Shown: one piece after another, positions 33,722 to 41,409 of the stretch
Layout of the letters: each line of letters begins with the position of its first letter
How positions within the stretch are numbered: position 1 is the first letter of the stretch
Origin: Clostridia bacterium
GTDB taxonomy: Bacteria > Bacillota_A > Clostridia > Christensenellales > Aristaeellaceae
Direction of reading: 5' to 3'
Assembly: GCA_017399225.1 (NCBI GenBank)
Contig: JAFQEB010000086.1
Coordinates: 1 to 64,000 of the forward strand
DNA: 64,000 bases
The notes under the pieces: generated by a model
Database searches by the model: none
What the model was told of the DNA's origin: nothing
What the model saw: only the letters and a program-made list of their open reading frames with translations
Translations under genes and position numbers: made by a program

Positions 33722-34606
33722 TTACTTGATCAGGCCAAGCTCCTGCATGATGGCAGCCATCTTCTGCTTGTTGCCCTCAGTCATGGGCACCAGGGGCAGA
33801 CGCATCTCGTCAGTCATGCGGCCCATCATGGCCAGCGCCGTCTTGACGGGGATGGGGCTCGTTTCGCTGAAGAGCGCCTGGATGAAGGGCAGGTACTTCA
33901 GCTGCAGCGAATTGGCCTCCGCCCACTGGCCGTTCAGGGCCAGGGTGGTCATGCGGCTGGTATCCTCGGGCACAACGTTGGACAGGACGGAAATAACGCC
34001 CTTGAAGCCCAGGTTCATCAGCGGCACGATCAGTTCGTCGCTGCCGGAATAGAAGGTCGCCTGATCGCCGCAAAGACGGATCTTCTCCATCGCCTGCACG
34101 AAATCGGCATTGGCCTCCTTCACCGCGACGACATTGTCGTGGGCAGTGATGCGCTTGAGCGTCGCAGGCAGGATGTTCAGGCCCGTACGGCTGGGCACAT
34201 TGTAGACGATGACCGGCAGGGTGTCGCTGTCGGCGATGGCATGGTAATGGGCCACCAGGCCGTCCTGCGAGGTCTTGTTGTAATAGGGGGTGACGCACAG
34301 CTGCGCCTGGGCGCCGAAGTCCTTGACGGCCTTCGCAGCCTCGATGGCCTCGCGGGTGCAGTTGCTGCCCGTGCCGGCAATGACGCAGGCGCGGCCCGCC
34401 GCCTTGTCGCACACAAAGCGGATCACCTTGAGCTGCTCCTCCCACGTCATGGTCGAGGGCTCGCCCGTGGTGCCGGCTGCGATCAGCGCCGTCACGCCGC
34501 CGGCGATCTGACCTTCAATCAGCTGCTCAAAAGCCTCCCAGTCCACCTCGTCATTGCGGAAAGGAGTCACCAGAGCCGTACCAGTACCAAGAAACAGGGG
34601 CTTCAT
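33722..34606 (-). CDS. dapA: 4-hydroxy-tetrahydrodipicolinate synthase
   Basis: 294 residues of the NAL-type TIM barrel. Key motifs are AAGTTGEPSTM (substrate-binding Thr pair), YNVPSRTGLN (Tyr and Arg) and VVAVKEANAD (Schiff-base Lys). It condenses pyruvate with aspartate semialdehyde. ATG 34606 follows AGGAGG; a longer frame reaching into asd is rejected. It lies 32 nt after asd and 57 nt before dapB, within one operon. Confidence 0.97.
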   Translation of the reverse strand: MKPLFLGTGTALVTPFRNDEVDWEAFEQLIEGQIAGGVTALIAAGTTGEPSTMTWEEQLKVIRFVCDKAAGRACVIAGTGSNCTREAIEAAKAVKDFGAQAQLCVTPYYNKTSQDGLVAHYHAIADSDTLPVIVYNVPSRTGLNILPATLKRITAHDNVVAVKEANADFVQAMEKIRLCGDQATFYSGSDELIVPLMNLGFKGVISVLSNVVPEDTSRMTTLALNGQWAEANSLQLKYLPFIQALFSETSPIPVKTALAMMGRMTDEMRLPLVPMTEGNKQKMAAIMQELGLIK

Positions 34607-34638
34607 ACCGAAAACCTCCTCAAAAGGGGTCGATTGTG

Positions 34639-35721
34639 TTACTTGCGGGTGATGTAGCCCTTTGCGCACAGGAGCTCGGCAGTCAGCATCGCGCCGCCGG
34701 CCGCACCGCGCACGGTGTTGTGGCTCAGGCACACGAAGCGGTAATCGAAGAGCTTGTCCTCACGCAGACGGCCGATGGAGACGCCGAAGCCGTTCTGGAA
34801 ATCGCGATCCAGCTTCGTCTGGGGACGGGTGGGATCCTCGAAGTACTGCAGGAAGGGCTTGGGCGCGCTGGGCAGGCCCAGACGCTGGGCCTCAGTCTCA
34901 TAATTCGCCCAACGTTCCTTGATTTCCTCCATGGAGGGCTTATTCTTGAAAGAAACAGATACCGCCGCCATATGGCCATCGGAGCAGGCCACGCGCAGGC
35001 ACTGGGCGCTGATAACGGGCAGGGTCGCATTGACGATCTTGCCGTCCTCCACCTTGCCCCACAGCTTCAGGGGCTCGTTCTCGCTCTTCTCGTCCTCACC
35101 GCCGATGTAGGGGATCACGTTGTCGATCATCTCGGGCCAGGACTTGAAGGTCTTGCCGGCGCCGGAAATGGCCTGATAGGTGCACACGCTGACCTTCTCA
35201 GGACCGAAGTCCATCAGGGGGGTCAGGGCGGGCACATAGGACTGGATGGAGCAGTTGGGCTTGACAGCAATGAAGCCGCGCTGGGTGCCCAGGCGCTTGC
35301 GCTGCGCGGGGATGACCTCCAGGTGTGCGGCGTTGATCTCCGGCACCACCATGGGCACGTCCTCCACACCGCGGCAGGCGCTGTTGTTGGAAACCACGGG
35401 GATCTCCTTCTTGGCGTAAGCCTCCTCCAGCGCGCGGATTTCTTCCTTCTTCATGTCAACGGCGCAGAACACGAAGTCGACCTTCTCACCCACGGCGTCG
35501 ATGTCCGCAGCGTCCATGATGACCATGTCCGCCACGTTCGCAGGGATCTCCCAGACAAAGGCCCAGCGCTCGCCCACCGCCTCGCGGTAGGTCTTGCCGG
35601 CAGAACGGGCAGAGGCAGCCAGGGCGGTCACCTCAAACCAGGGGTGATCCTTCAAAAGGGACACAAAACGCTGGCCGACCATGCCGGTCGCGCCCACGAT
35701 ACCAACGCGATACTTCTCCAT
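34639..35721 (-). CDS. asd: Aspartate-semialdehyde dehydrogenase
   Basis: 360 residues, the longer archaeal/fungal-like type. N-terminal VGIVGATGMVGQRF binds NADP; the catalytic Cys is in AVKPNCSIQSY; QAISGAGKTF and the catalytic His region VACSDGHMAAVSV follow. It makes aspartate semialdehyde for lysine, DAP, threonine and methionine. ATG 35721 follows GAGGAGG by 9 nt. First gene of the operon, controlled by the lysine riboswitch upstream. Confidence 0.96.
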   Translation of the reverse strand: MEKYRVGIVGATGMVGQRFVSLLKDHPWFEVTALAASARSAGKTYREAVGERWAFVWEIPANVADMVIMDAADIDAVGEKVDFVFCAVDMKKEEIRALEEAYAKKEIPVVSNNSACRGVEDVPMVVPEINAAHLEVIPAQRKRLGTQRGFIAVKPNCSIQSYVPALTPLMDFGPEKVSVCTYQAISGAGKTFKSWPEMIDNVIPYIGGEDEKSENEPLKLWGKVEDGKIVNATLPVISAQCLRVACSDGHMAAVSVSFKNKPSMEEIKERWANYETEAQRLGLPSAPKPFLQYFEDPTRPQTKLDRDFQNGFGVSIGRLREDKLFDYRFVCLSHNTVRGAAGGAMLTAELLCAKGYITRK

Positions 35722-35780
35722 TGCAAACAGCCTCCTCATGTGCTTTCGCTTTTCGATGGGCCGGACCTGCATCAGCTCCG

Positions 35781-36040
35781 CAAAAAGTAAAAATCACCCC
35801 AAGCAAAGCCTGCGGTGCGCACGGATGGCAGACATACGTCCATGGACGCACCGCTGCCAGCTTCCGAACCAGCGCTCCGCCGGGCCAAGGCCCGATGACA
35901 GCTGCAGACCTGTCCGGCCTGCACCCAAGCGCAGGAGCGTCGGCTCCCCTCCTGCCTTTCGGCGCTGCGCCCCTTCCCGCGGTTTCTCAGGAAGCCTGTC
36001 CTCCACCGCGGTACGCCGCGCGGCGCACCTCTGATCCCAT
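35781..36040 (-). promoter_or_regulatory. Lysine riboswitch (L box) with terminator, upstream of asd
   Basis: Conserved L-box pieces in order on the minus strand: AGAGGTGCG, GGGAAGGGG, GCGCCGAAAGGC, GCTTGGG, CTGTCAT and GGAGCGCTGG; P1 is GATCAG/CTGGTT (about 36031-36036 and 35867-35872). The expression platform ends in a hairpin CACCGCAGGC-TTT-GCTTGGGGTG (35790-35812 region) followed by ATTTTTACTTTTT. GCGGTGCG upstream can pair with CGCACCGC as antiterminator. Lysine binding should stop transcription of asd-dapA-dapB. Confidence 0.88.
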
Positions 36041-36071
36041 CGTATTTCTATTTATTTCGGATACCATGGTT

Positions 36072-36100
36072 ATCTTATCACGCTTCCCGCATTCTGTCAA
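36072..36100 (-). promoter_or_regulatory. Promoter of the lysine operon
   Basis: TTGACA, 17 nt, TAAGAT on the minus strand, 30 nt before the aptamer. Confidence 0.85.
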
Positions 36101-36136
36101 CGTCAATGCAATGAAAAGACAATCCGCTTTGCGCCT

Positions 36137-36220
36137 TTACTTCCGGCGTTTGCCCGCGACCAGTCGGATGACCCCGCCCAGGAATTTCGGCACCCGGATA
36201 CATACCATGCGCACGCTCAT
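36137..36220 (-). CDS. spoVM: Stage V sporulation protein M
   Basis: A 27-residue protein, MSVRMVCIRVPKFLGGVIRL then VAGKRRK. It matches the layout of SpoVM (26 residues in Bacillus subtilis), an amphipathic helix with the LPKFLGG-type core that marks the convex outer forespore membrane and recruits SpoIVA. A GGGAGGG ribosome site lies 8 nt before the ATG. It is short enough to be missed by ordinary gene callers. It follows the lysine promoter region and precedes a small membrane-protein gene in the minus direction, possibly co-transcribed. Confidence 0.85.
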   Translation of the reverse strand: MSVRMVCIRVPKFLGGVIRLVAGKRRK

Positions 36221-36250
36221 TATGTTGCCCTCCCCGCTCCGATTTACACC

Positions 36251-36454
36251 TTACCATCTGCCCGCTGTAAGGAGGCAGTAGCCTGCCGCCACCAGCGCCG
36301 CACCGATCAGCGCAGCCCAGGCCCAGCCCGGGATGCACAGGAACAGCAGCACCAGCCCGGCGGCGATCAGCACCACGCCCAGGATCCGCAATTCCGCCGC
36401 ATCCCGCACCCGCACGGTGGGACGGGGCCTGCGGCGGTCGTTTCCTCTGCGCAT
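36251..36454 (-). CDS. Small membrane protein of unknown function
   Basis: 67 residues. A basic N-terminus (MRRGNDRRRPRPTVRVR) is followed by two hydrophobic spans (LRILGVVLIAAGLVLLFLC and WAALIGAALVAAGYCLL). GGAGGTGACAG precedes the ATG at normal spacing. It lies 30 nt upstream of spoVM on the same strand, so it may be transcribed with it. No family recognised with confidence. Confidence 0.65.
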   Translation of the reverse strand: MRRGNDRRRPRPTVRVRDAAELRILGVVLIAAGLVLLFLCIPGWAWAALIGAALVAAGYCLLTAGRW

Positions 36455-36592
36455 CCTCTGTCACCTCCGGCTGAGCGCTTTCCTGCTGCCAGTGTATGCG
36501 CCGGAGCGGAAAAAATGCCGCCCGCCGGGAGGGTTTCCCCCGTTTCCTTCGTTGTATTGACAGAATGCGGCACGAAGCTTTTACATTCTGCA

Positions 36593-36621
36593 TTTACAAG
36601 CGGCTGAAAATCATGTAAAAT
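36593..36621 (+). promoter_or_regulatory. Promoter of the stator-like operon
   Basis: TTTACA, 17 nt, TAAAAT; ATG 76 nt downstream with AGGAGG. Confidence 0.72.
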
Positions 36622-36696
36622 AGGTTTGAACTGCCATGTAACTTCCGGCGCTATGCCGTTCATCCCCAAAGCTATGAGATACAGGAGGAACGCCAC

Positions 36697-38232
36697 ATGC
36701 TTGACGCCCTGAACAAATTCGCCCAGGAGCTTCTCCCCAACCTGATGGATTATCTGGTCTACGCCGCCATCGTGCTGGTCACGGCCATCGGCGTGTTCAA
36801 GTGCCTGCTGCCCCTGATCGGCACCACGCGGGCGCTGCACCGGGCCATCCGCCGGCTGCAGCAGGACGCCGGCACCCGTCAGGGCACGCCCGTATGGCAG
36901 GAGAAACTTTTCATGGGCGTTCGGCTCAAGGGCTCCTGGCTGCGCTTCCTGCAGAACGCCGAGCAGCTGGACCGCCGCGGCCTGCCCTGCAACGTGGAGG
37001 ACTACATCAACGACGACACCGTCACCCACGGCCCCGGCAATGCGCAGCTGGCTGAGCTGGTGCCCAGCCTGCTGACCTCCCTGGGTATTCTGGGTACCTT
37101 CATCGGCATGATGAACGGTCTGAGCGGCCTGGACTTCAGCGACTCCGCCAAGATCATCGACAGCATCCCCACCCTGCTGGACGGTATGCGCTTTGCCTTC
37201 GGCACCTCCGTGGCCGGCGTGAGCTGCTCGATCGTATTCAACATGCTCAACCGCAGCCTGCAGGGCTCCAGCTACCGGGCCATCGACGACTTTGTGGAGT
37301 GCTTCACCTCCCTGGCCATGTCCCGCCCGCTGGATAACGACGTGCAGCTGATCTGCCAGAATCAGGATTCCAACCACATGCTCTCCGGCCTGTCCGAGGT
37401 GCTGCCCGGCACCCTGGCCACCGTGATGGAGGGCTCCGTCTCCCGGGCGATGCAGCCCGTCGCCCAGGCGATGGACAGCTTCCTCATCGGCGCGACCCGT
37501 GCCCAGGTGGACGGTGTCGCCCGCATCGTGGGCAGCTTCATCCAGCAGATGAACCTGTCTCTCAACGACCAGTTCGTCCAGCTGGGCCGCACGATGACGG
37601 AGATCAACCAGAACCAGCGCCTCTCCAGCGAGCAGATCGTGGGCTCCCTGCAGGCAGCAGACGGCATCCTCAAGGAGGTACGCCAGCTGCACGGGGTCTC
37701 CCAGAAGGTGATCGGCCAGTTCGAGGGCTATGTGCAGGAGATGAGCGCCGCCCGCACCCGGGACGAACGCTTTGAGCAGAGCGCCGCTGCGCTGCTGGAG
37801 AAGCTGCACCAGATGACTCAGAGCCAGACCCAGGCCCTCCAGCAGGTGCAGGAGAGCCACCGGGGGCTGGTCAGCGCCATGAACGCCTTCACCGACCGCT
37901 GCGCCGCGACCACCGAGAACCTGCGGCAGGCCGCTGCAGGCGATGCACAGCACCTGGAAGGCGCGGCAGAATCCATGCGCGGCGCGGCCCAGGAGCTCTC
38001 CGGCACCTGTCAGCGCTTTGTGCAGGACGCCGTCACGACCCTCAGCGGCGCGCTGGGCGCTTTTGACGAGAACATGACCGGGATGATCAAGGCCCTGGGC
38101 GAGCGGATCGACGCCCTGCCCCGCGACGGCGTCAGCGGCGCGACCGCCGAGCAGAGCGCCGAGCTGCAGCAGCTGCTGACCCGCCTGAACGACACCCTCG
38201 CCCGCATCGCCGACAACGGCAAGGAGGGTTGA
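36697..38232 (+). CDS. MotA/TolQ/ExbB-family channel protein with long coiled-coil tail (ZorA-like)
   Basis: 511 residues. One N-terminal span (LMDYLVYAAIVLVTAIGVF), then LVPSLLTSLGILGTFIGMM and MRFAFGTSVAGVSCSIVFNML give the three-helix core of proton-driven stator proteins, with the family's GTFIGM motif. The remaining 280 residues are a helical, Gln-rich coiled coil that would project into the cytoplasm, as in ZorA of the Zorya anti-phage system. ZorB-like protein follows at 2 nt. No Zorya effector gene (ZorC, ZorD or ZorE) is present here, so defence is not shown. Confidence 0.82.
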   Translation: MLDALNKFAQELLPNLMDYLVYAAIVLVTAIGVFKCLLPLIGTTRALHRAIRRLQQDAGTRQGTPVWQEKLFMGVRLKGSWLRFLQNAEQLDRRGLPCNVEDYINDDTVTHGPGNAQLAELVPSLLTSLGILGTFIGMMNGLSGLDFSDSAKIIDSIPTLLDGMRFAFGTSVAGVSCSIVFNMLNRSLQGSSYRAIDDFVECFTSLAMSRPLDNDVQLICQNQDSNHMLSGLSEVLPGTLATVMEGSVSRAMQPVAQAMDSFLIGATRAQVDGVARIVGSFIQQMNLSLNDQFVQLGRTMTEINQNQRLSSEQIVGSLQAADGILKEVRQLHGVSQKVIGQFEGYVQEMSAARTRDERFEQSAAALLEKLHQMTQSQTQALQQVQESHRGLVSAMNAFTDRCAATTENLRQAAAGDAQHLEGAAESMRGAAQELSGTCQRFVQDAVTTLSGALGAFDENMTGMIKALGERIDALPRDGVSGATAEQSAELQQLLTRLNDTLARIADNGKEG

Positions 38233-38234
38233 AG

Positions 38235-39308
38235 ATGGCCCGTCAACGCATCCACAACAGCCGCTCCGGCACAGGCGCAGGCAACGCAGGCGCCAGCTGG
38301 ATCAGCTATTCCGATATGATGGCTGCGCTGCTGCTGGTCTTCGTGCTGATCCTCTCCATGAGCCTGTACCAGTACTTCACCGTGCTGGAGACCACGCAGA
38401 TGGAGTTGGAGCAGCAGCAGGCCCAGCTGGACGCCCAGCAGATCATCCTGCTGGAGCAGCAATCCCAGCTGGATACGCAGACCATGCAGCTGGCCGCCCA
38501 GCAGGTCACGATGGACAACCAGTCCGCGCTGATCGTCATCATGCAGGGCGAGATCGCCGGCAAGCAGGCCGCCCTGGACGAGAAGGAAAAGGATCTGGCG
38601 GTCTCCCAGCAGGAGCTGGCAGACGCGCTGGTCATCCTGGGTGAAAAGGAGACCCAGCTCAACGCCCAGCGGATCGCGCTGGAAAACGCCAATGCTCTCC
38701 TTGCCTCCCAGCAGAAGGAGCTGGAGGATCAGAAGGCTGCCTTCCGCCTGCAGACCAGTCAGCTGGGCTCCATGGTGGGCGTGAAGGCAGAGATCATCAG
38801 CGAGGTCTCCGAAGCGCTGGCCTCCCGGCACGTCGTCGCCAGCGTCGATCCCAACAGCGGCGACATCATGATCGACAGCCGGATGCTGACCTTCGAGAGC
38901 GGCAAATCCGTGCTGACGGCCCAGAGCAAACAGTTCCTGGACACCTTCATCCCCGTGTACATGGAGGTGCTGATGCGCCCCGAATACAGGGATTACCTGG
39001 GCTCCATCATCATCGAGGGCCACACGGACCAGACCGGCGGGTATGAAACGAACATGAAGCTCTCCCAAGAGCGCGCGCTGGCGGTGCTGCTCTATATCCG
39101 CAACATGTATGCTGGCGATTCGGCCATGCTCAGCCGCCTGGATCAGATCCTGGTGGCCACCGGCAAGGGCTATTCCGACCCCGTTTACTACTCCTACGGC
39201 GGCAGAAGCTACGTCGATCAGGACGCCTCCCGCCGCGTGGAATTCAAGTTCAGCCTGCGCGACGCAGAGATGATCGAGGAGATCAACCGCCTGCTGAACG
39301 GGCAGTAA
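38235..39308 (+). CDS. MotB/OmpA-family stator partner (ZorB-like)
   Basis: 357 residues. One membrane span with a proton-binding Asp (WISYSDMMAALLLVFVLILS), a Gln/Glu-rich coiled coil of about 130 residues, and a C-terminal OmpA/MotB peptidoglycan-binding domain (IIEGHTDQTGGYETNMKLSQ, ERALAVLLYI, DASRRVEFKF). With the preceding protein it should form a cell-wall-anchored proton-driven complex. ATG 38235 is used: AAGGAGG lies 7 nt before it, inside the end of the upstream gene. Confidence 0.88.
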   Translation: MARQRIHNSRSGTGAGNAGASWISYSDMMAALLLVFVLILSMSLYQYFTVLETTQMELEQQQAQLDAQQIILLEQQSQLDTQTMQLAAQQVTMDNQSALIVIMQGEIAGKQAALDEKEKDLAVSQQELADALVILGEKETQLNAQRIALENANALLASQQKELEDQKAAFRLQTSQLGSMVGVKAEIISEVSEALASRHVVASVDPNSGDIMIDSRMLTFESGKSVLTAQSKQFLDTFIPVYMEVLMRPEYRDYLGSIIIEGHTDQTGGYETNMKLSQERALAVLLYIRNMYAGDSAMLSRLDQILVATGKGYSDPVYYSYGGRSYVDQDASRRVEFKFSLRDAEMIEEINRLLNGQ

Positions 39309-39381
39309 CACGATCCGGACGACAAACAAGGGGGGAGCCGCAGGGCTTCCTCCCTTTCCCGGTTTATGAAAAGGTGATGCT

Positions 39382-39864
39382 ATGAAGTATTTGGCCATTT
39401 TTTCCGTACTGGTTCTGCTGCTGACGCTGGTGGGCGTGGGCAGCCTGTACATGACCGCCAACATCTACGTGGAGGCCGCCGGCGTGGTGACCACCGAGGC
39501 CGCCGCCCGGCAGGAAACCTTTGACTCCCTCCGCGAGCAGATGCGGCTGAACGCCGTTGTGGGCACGCCCTACATTGCAGCCGCAGAGCTGGGGGATGCG
39601 GAGGATTACCAGTTCTGCATCTACACCGTACGGCTGCGCAACGACTGCCGCGTGCCCGCGGAGATGGTGGAGGTCCAGGTTTCCCCCATGGCAGGCGACG
39701 TGCTGCAAGTGGGCGGCGCGCCGGGCGTGACCGTGCCCGCCGGCGGAACGGCGGACGCCACAGCGGTCATCCTGACCACTGCCGGCAACCACAGCATCCG
39801 CGAGGTGAGCGTCACCTACTACATGTGGGGCGCACCCTTCACGCTGAAAACGACGATCAAGTAA
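39382..39864 (+). CDS. Membrane-anchored extracytoplasmic protein, third gene of the stator operon
   Basis: 160 residues. An N-terminal anchor or signal (MKYLAIFSVLVLLLTLVGVG) is followed by a beta-rich domain with YTVRLRNDCRVPAEMVEVQV and HSIREVSVTYYMWG, like an Ig-type or DUF11-like fold. No known family. It lies 73 nt after the ZorB-like gene and before the terminator, so it is probably part of the same unit and exposed outside the membrane near the stator. Confidence 0.65.
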   Translation: MKYLAIFSVLVLLLTLVGVGSLYMTANIYVEAAGVVTTEAAARQETFDSLREQMRLNAVVGTPYIAAAELGDAEDYQFCIYTVRLRNDCRVPAEMVEVQVSPMAGDVLQVGGAPGVTVPAGGTADATAVILTTAGNHSIREVSVTYYMWGAPFTLKTTIK

Positions 39865-39871
39865 ACACACG

Positions 39872-39901
39872 GAAAAGGGAGACGGTATGTACCGTCTCCC
39901 T
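39872..39901 (+). terminator. Hairpin terminator of the stator operon
   Basis: A 13-bp perfect stem (AAGGGAGACGGTA / TACCGTCTCCCTT) with a weak T-run on the plus strand and TTTT on the minus strand. Repeat copy C abuts it. Confidence 0.75.
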
Positions 39902-39909
39902 TCTGCGTG

Positions 39910-40094
39910 TCGAAAAACCGGGGAGGTGTCGGAGGGCCCGCAGGCCCTCTGACTGCAATCGTATCCGACGGGTTTCCGGCGGGGCGTGGTGTTTCCGCTT
40001 GCGGAAACATGCCTTACACGTAGGAACGGTCGGGAGCGAAGCGACCAGTGACGGAGTGCAAAACCTCGAAAAAGTGCCTAAAGCACTTTTTCGA
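39910..40094 (-). mobile_element. Dispersed structured element, copy C (shorter, inverted)
   Basis: Read on the minus strand it begins TCGAAAAAGTGC-TTTAG-GCACTTTTTCGA and ends with the matching TTTTTCGA. It shares CACTCCGTCACTG, a CGTTCCT-CGTGTAAGG block and GGGCC-TGC-GGGCCCTCCGACAC with copies A and B, but lacks about 90 nt of their middle. No direct repeats flank it; a terminator hairpin lies at one end and a gene stop codon 8 nt beyond the other. Confidence 0.65.
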
Positions 40095-40102
40095 CTCCCA
40101 AT

Positions 40103-41272
40103 TCAGCCGTTGGGCTGCAGGGTGTCCCAGCCCTCTGCGGGCTCTGAGGGGGCTGCGGCCTCCACGGGGATGAAGCCGCGGGCTGCCATGCCGGAGATCT
40201 CCGTTTCTACGTAGAGCCAGTCGCCCATGGTTGCAAGGCAGGTGACTTCCTCCCCTGCGTTCAGCGTCGCCAGCTTCTTGCAGGAGTTGAGGGGATCGTC
40301 GGTCAGCCAGGTGGCGTCCGTCACCGTGTAGGGGATATTCGCCCAATACAGCTGGCGGACGGAGGCGTTGCGCGGCAGGACGGAGGCGTCCACATAGCCA
40401 AAGCGCATCTGCCCGCTGCTGATGTCATACTGCACGAGCACCCAGCCGTTCTCCTCGCCGAAGATCTGCACCCAGTCGTTGGTGGACATGACCGCCTTGC
40501 CGCCCGCGGGACGATAGCTGTCGCGGCCGGGGGCGCTGTAGACGTCGTACTTTTCGCCCGTGCGGAGGTTCATTTCCACCGGGGAACGGAGGGCATTGGG
40601 ATCGCCCTGGTTCTTCGGGATCACCGGCGCGACGGTCAGGATCGCGTCTGCCTCCTCCGGGGTCTTGGGGTAGTAGCGATGATTGAAGGCCTCAAAGGAT
40701 GCGTCGTAGATGCCGTAGACCGTCCTGGAGCCTTCATATGCCAGATCCTCATAAATATGGTACACAATGCTGCCGTCGCGGATGACCGAATCATACGACG
40801 GCCCGCCCTCAGTGCCGTACACCATGCCGTCAAAGAGAACCTTGCGTCCGTCATATTTCAGGCTGATGGTGTATATGTCCCTTACCGGGAAATTGCCGTA
40901 AACAAGGTCGATATCATTCTGCAGGTCAAAATGGATGGTGGGGATAATGTCGCCATCCGGAACCGCGTTGTGATTACGTCCGGTGATGCGCCACTGCCCG
41001 CTGCGCTTCTGCAGCACGCACAGCACATTATGCTCGCCTTTCTGGACGATCACCATGCCCAGCGGCTCGCCGTCAATGATAACCCCCTCGTCGGCCAGGA
41101 AGCACGCGTAGCCCTCGCCCTCCGTATTGGAGCGGGCAACCTGATATCCTTCCCACGCAGGAACGTCAAACAGCGCTTCGATCTCCTCTGGAACAGTATC
41201 CGCCAGCGCCATTGCAGTACACAGGGCCAGCAGCATCGCCAGCATCAGCAGGAATCGTTTCTTCATCTTCAT
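40103..41272 (-). CDS. Secreted protein with C-terminal SH3-like domains
   Basis: 389 residues. Signal peptide MKMKKRFLLMLAMLLALCTA, MALA. Residues about 25-220 form an unassigned domain (WEGYQVARSNTEGEGYACFL, GMVIVQKGEHNVL). Two bacterial SH3-like units lie in the C-terminal third: EKYDVYSAPGRDSY...WVQIFGEENGWVLVQY and PYTVTDATWLTDD...VTCLATMGDWLYVET. SH3b domains bind peptidoglycan, so it is probably wall-associated. Element copy C starts 8 nt past its stop codon. Confidence 0.75.
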   Translation of the reverse strand: MKMKKRFLLMLAMLLALCTAMALADTVPEEIEALFDVPAWEGYQVARSNTEGEGYACFLADEGVIIDGEPLGMVIVQKGEHNVLCVLQKRSGQWRITGRNHNAVPDGDIIPTIHFDLQNDIDLVYGNFPVRDIYTISLKYDGRKVLFDGMVYGTEGGPSYDSVIRDGSIVYHIYEDLAYEGSRTVYGIYDASFEAFNHRYYPKTPEEADAILTVAPVIPKNQGDPNALRSPVEMNLRTGEKYDVYSAPGRDSYRPAGGKAVMSTNDWVQIFGEENGWVLVQYDISSGQMRFGYVDASVLPRNASVRQLYWANIPYTVTDATWLTDDPLNSCKKLATLNAGEEVTCLATMGDWLYVETEISGMAARGFIPVEAAAPSEPAEGWDTLQPNG

Positions 41273-41358
41273 CCACCGCTTTCTTGTTTTGGTAAACAGC
41301 TGTCACCTATAAAACGGCGGCGGTAGGAAAATCCTTCCCGGGAGGGAATATTTTTTCA

Positions 41359-41391
41359 CAAAAAGCGGACAGCCCGTGAAGAGCTGTCCGC
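41359..41391 (-). terminator. Terminator of the SH3-repeat gene
   Basis: GCGGACAG / CTGTCCGC stem followed by TTTTT on the minus strand. Confidence 0.9.
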
Positions 41392-41409
41392 TGCGTATGT
41401 GAGTCGGGA

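Noticed and set aside
36697..39864. Complete Zorya defence system
   Set aside because: Only the stator pair is present; no ZorC, ZorD helicase/nuclease or ZorE within reach.
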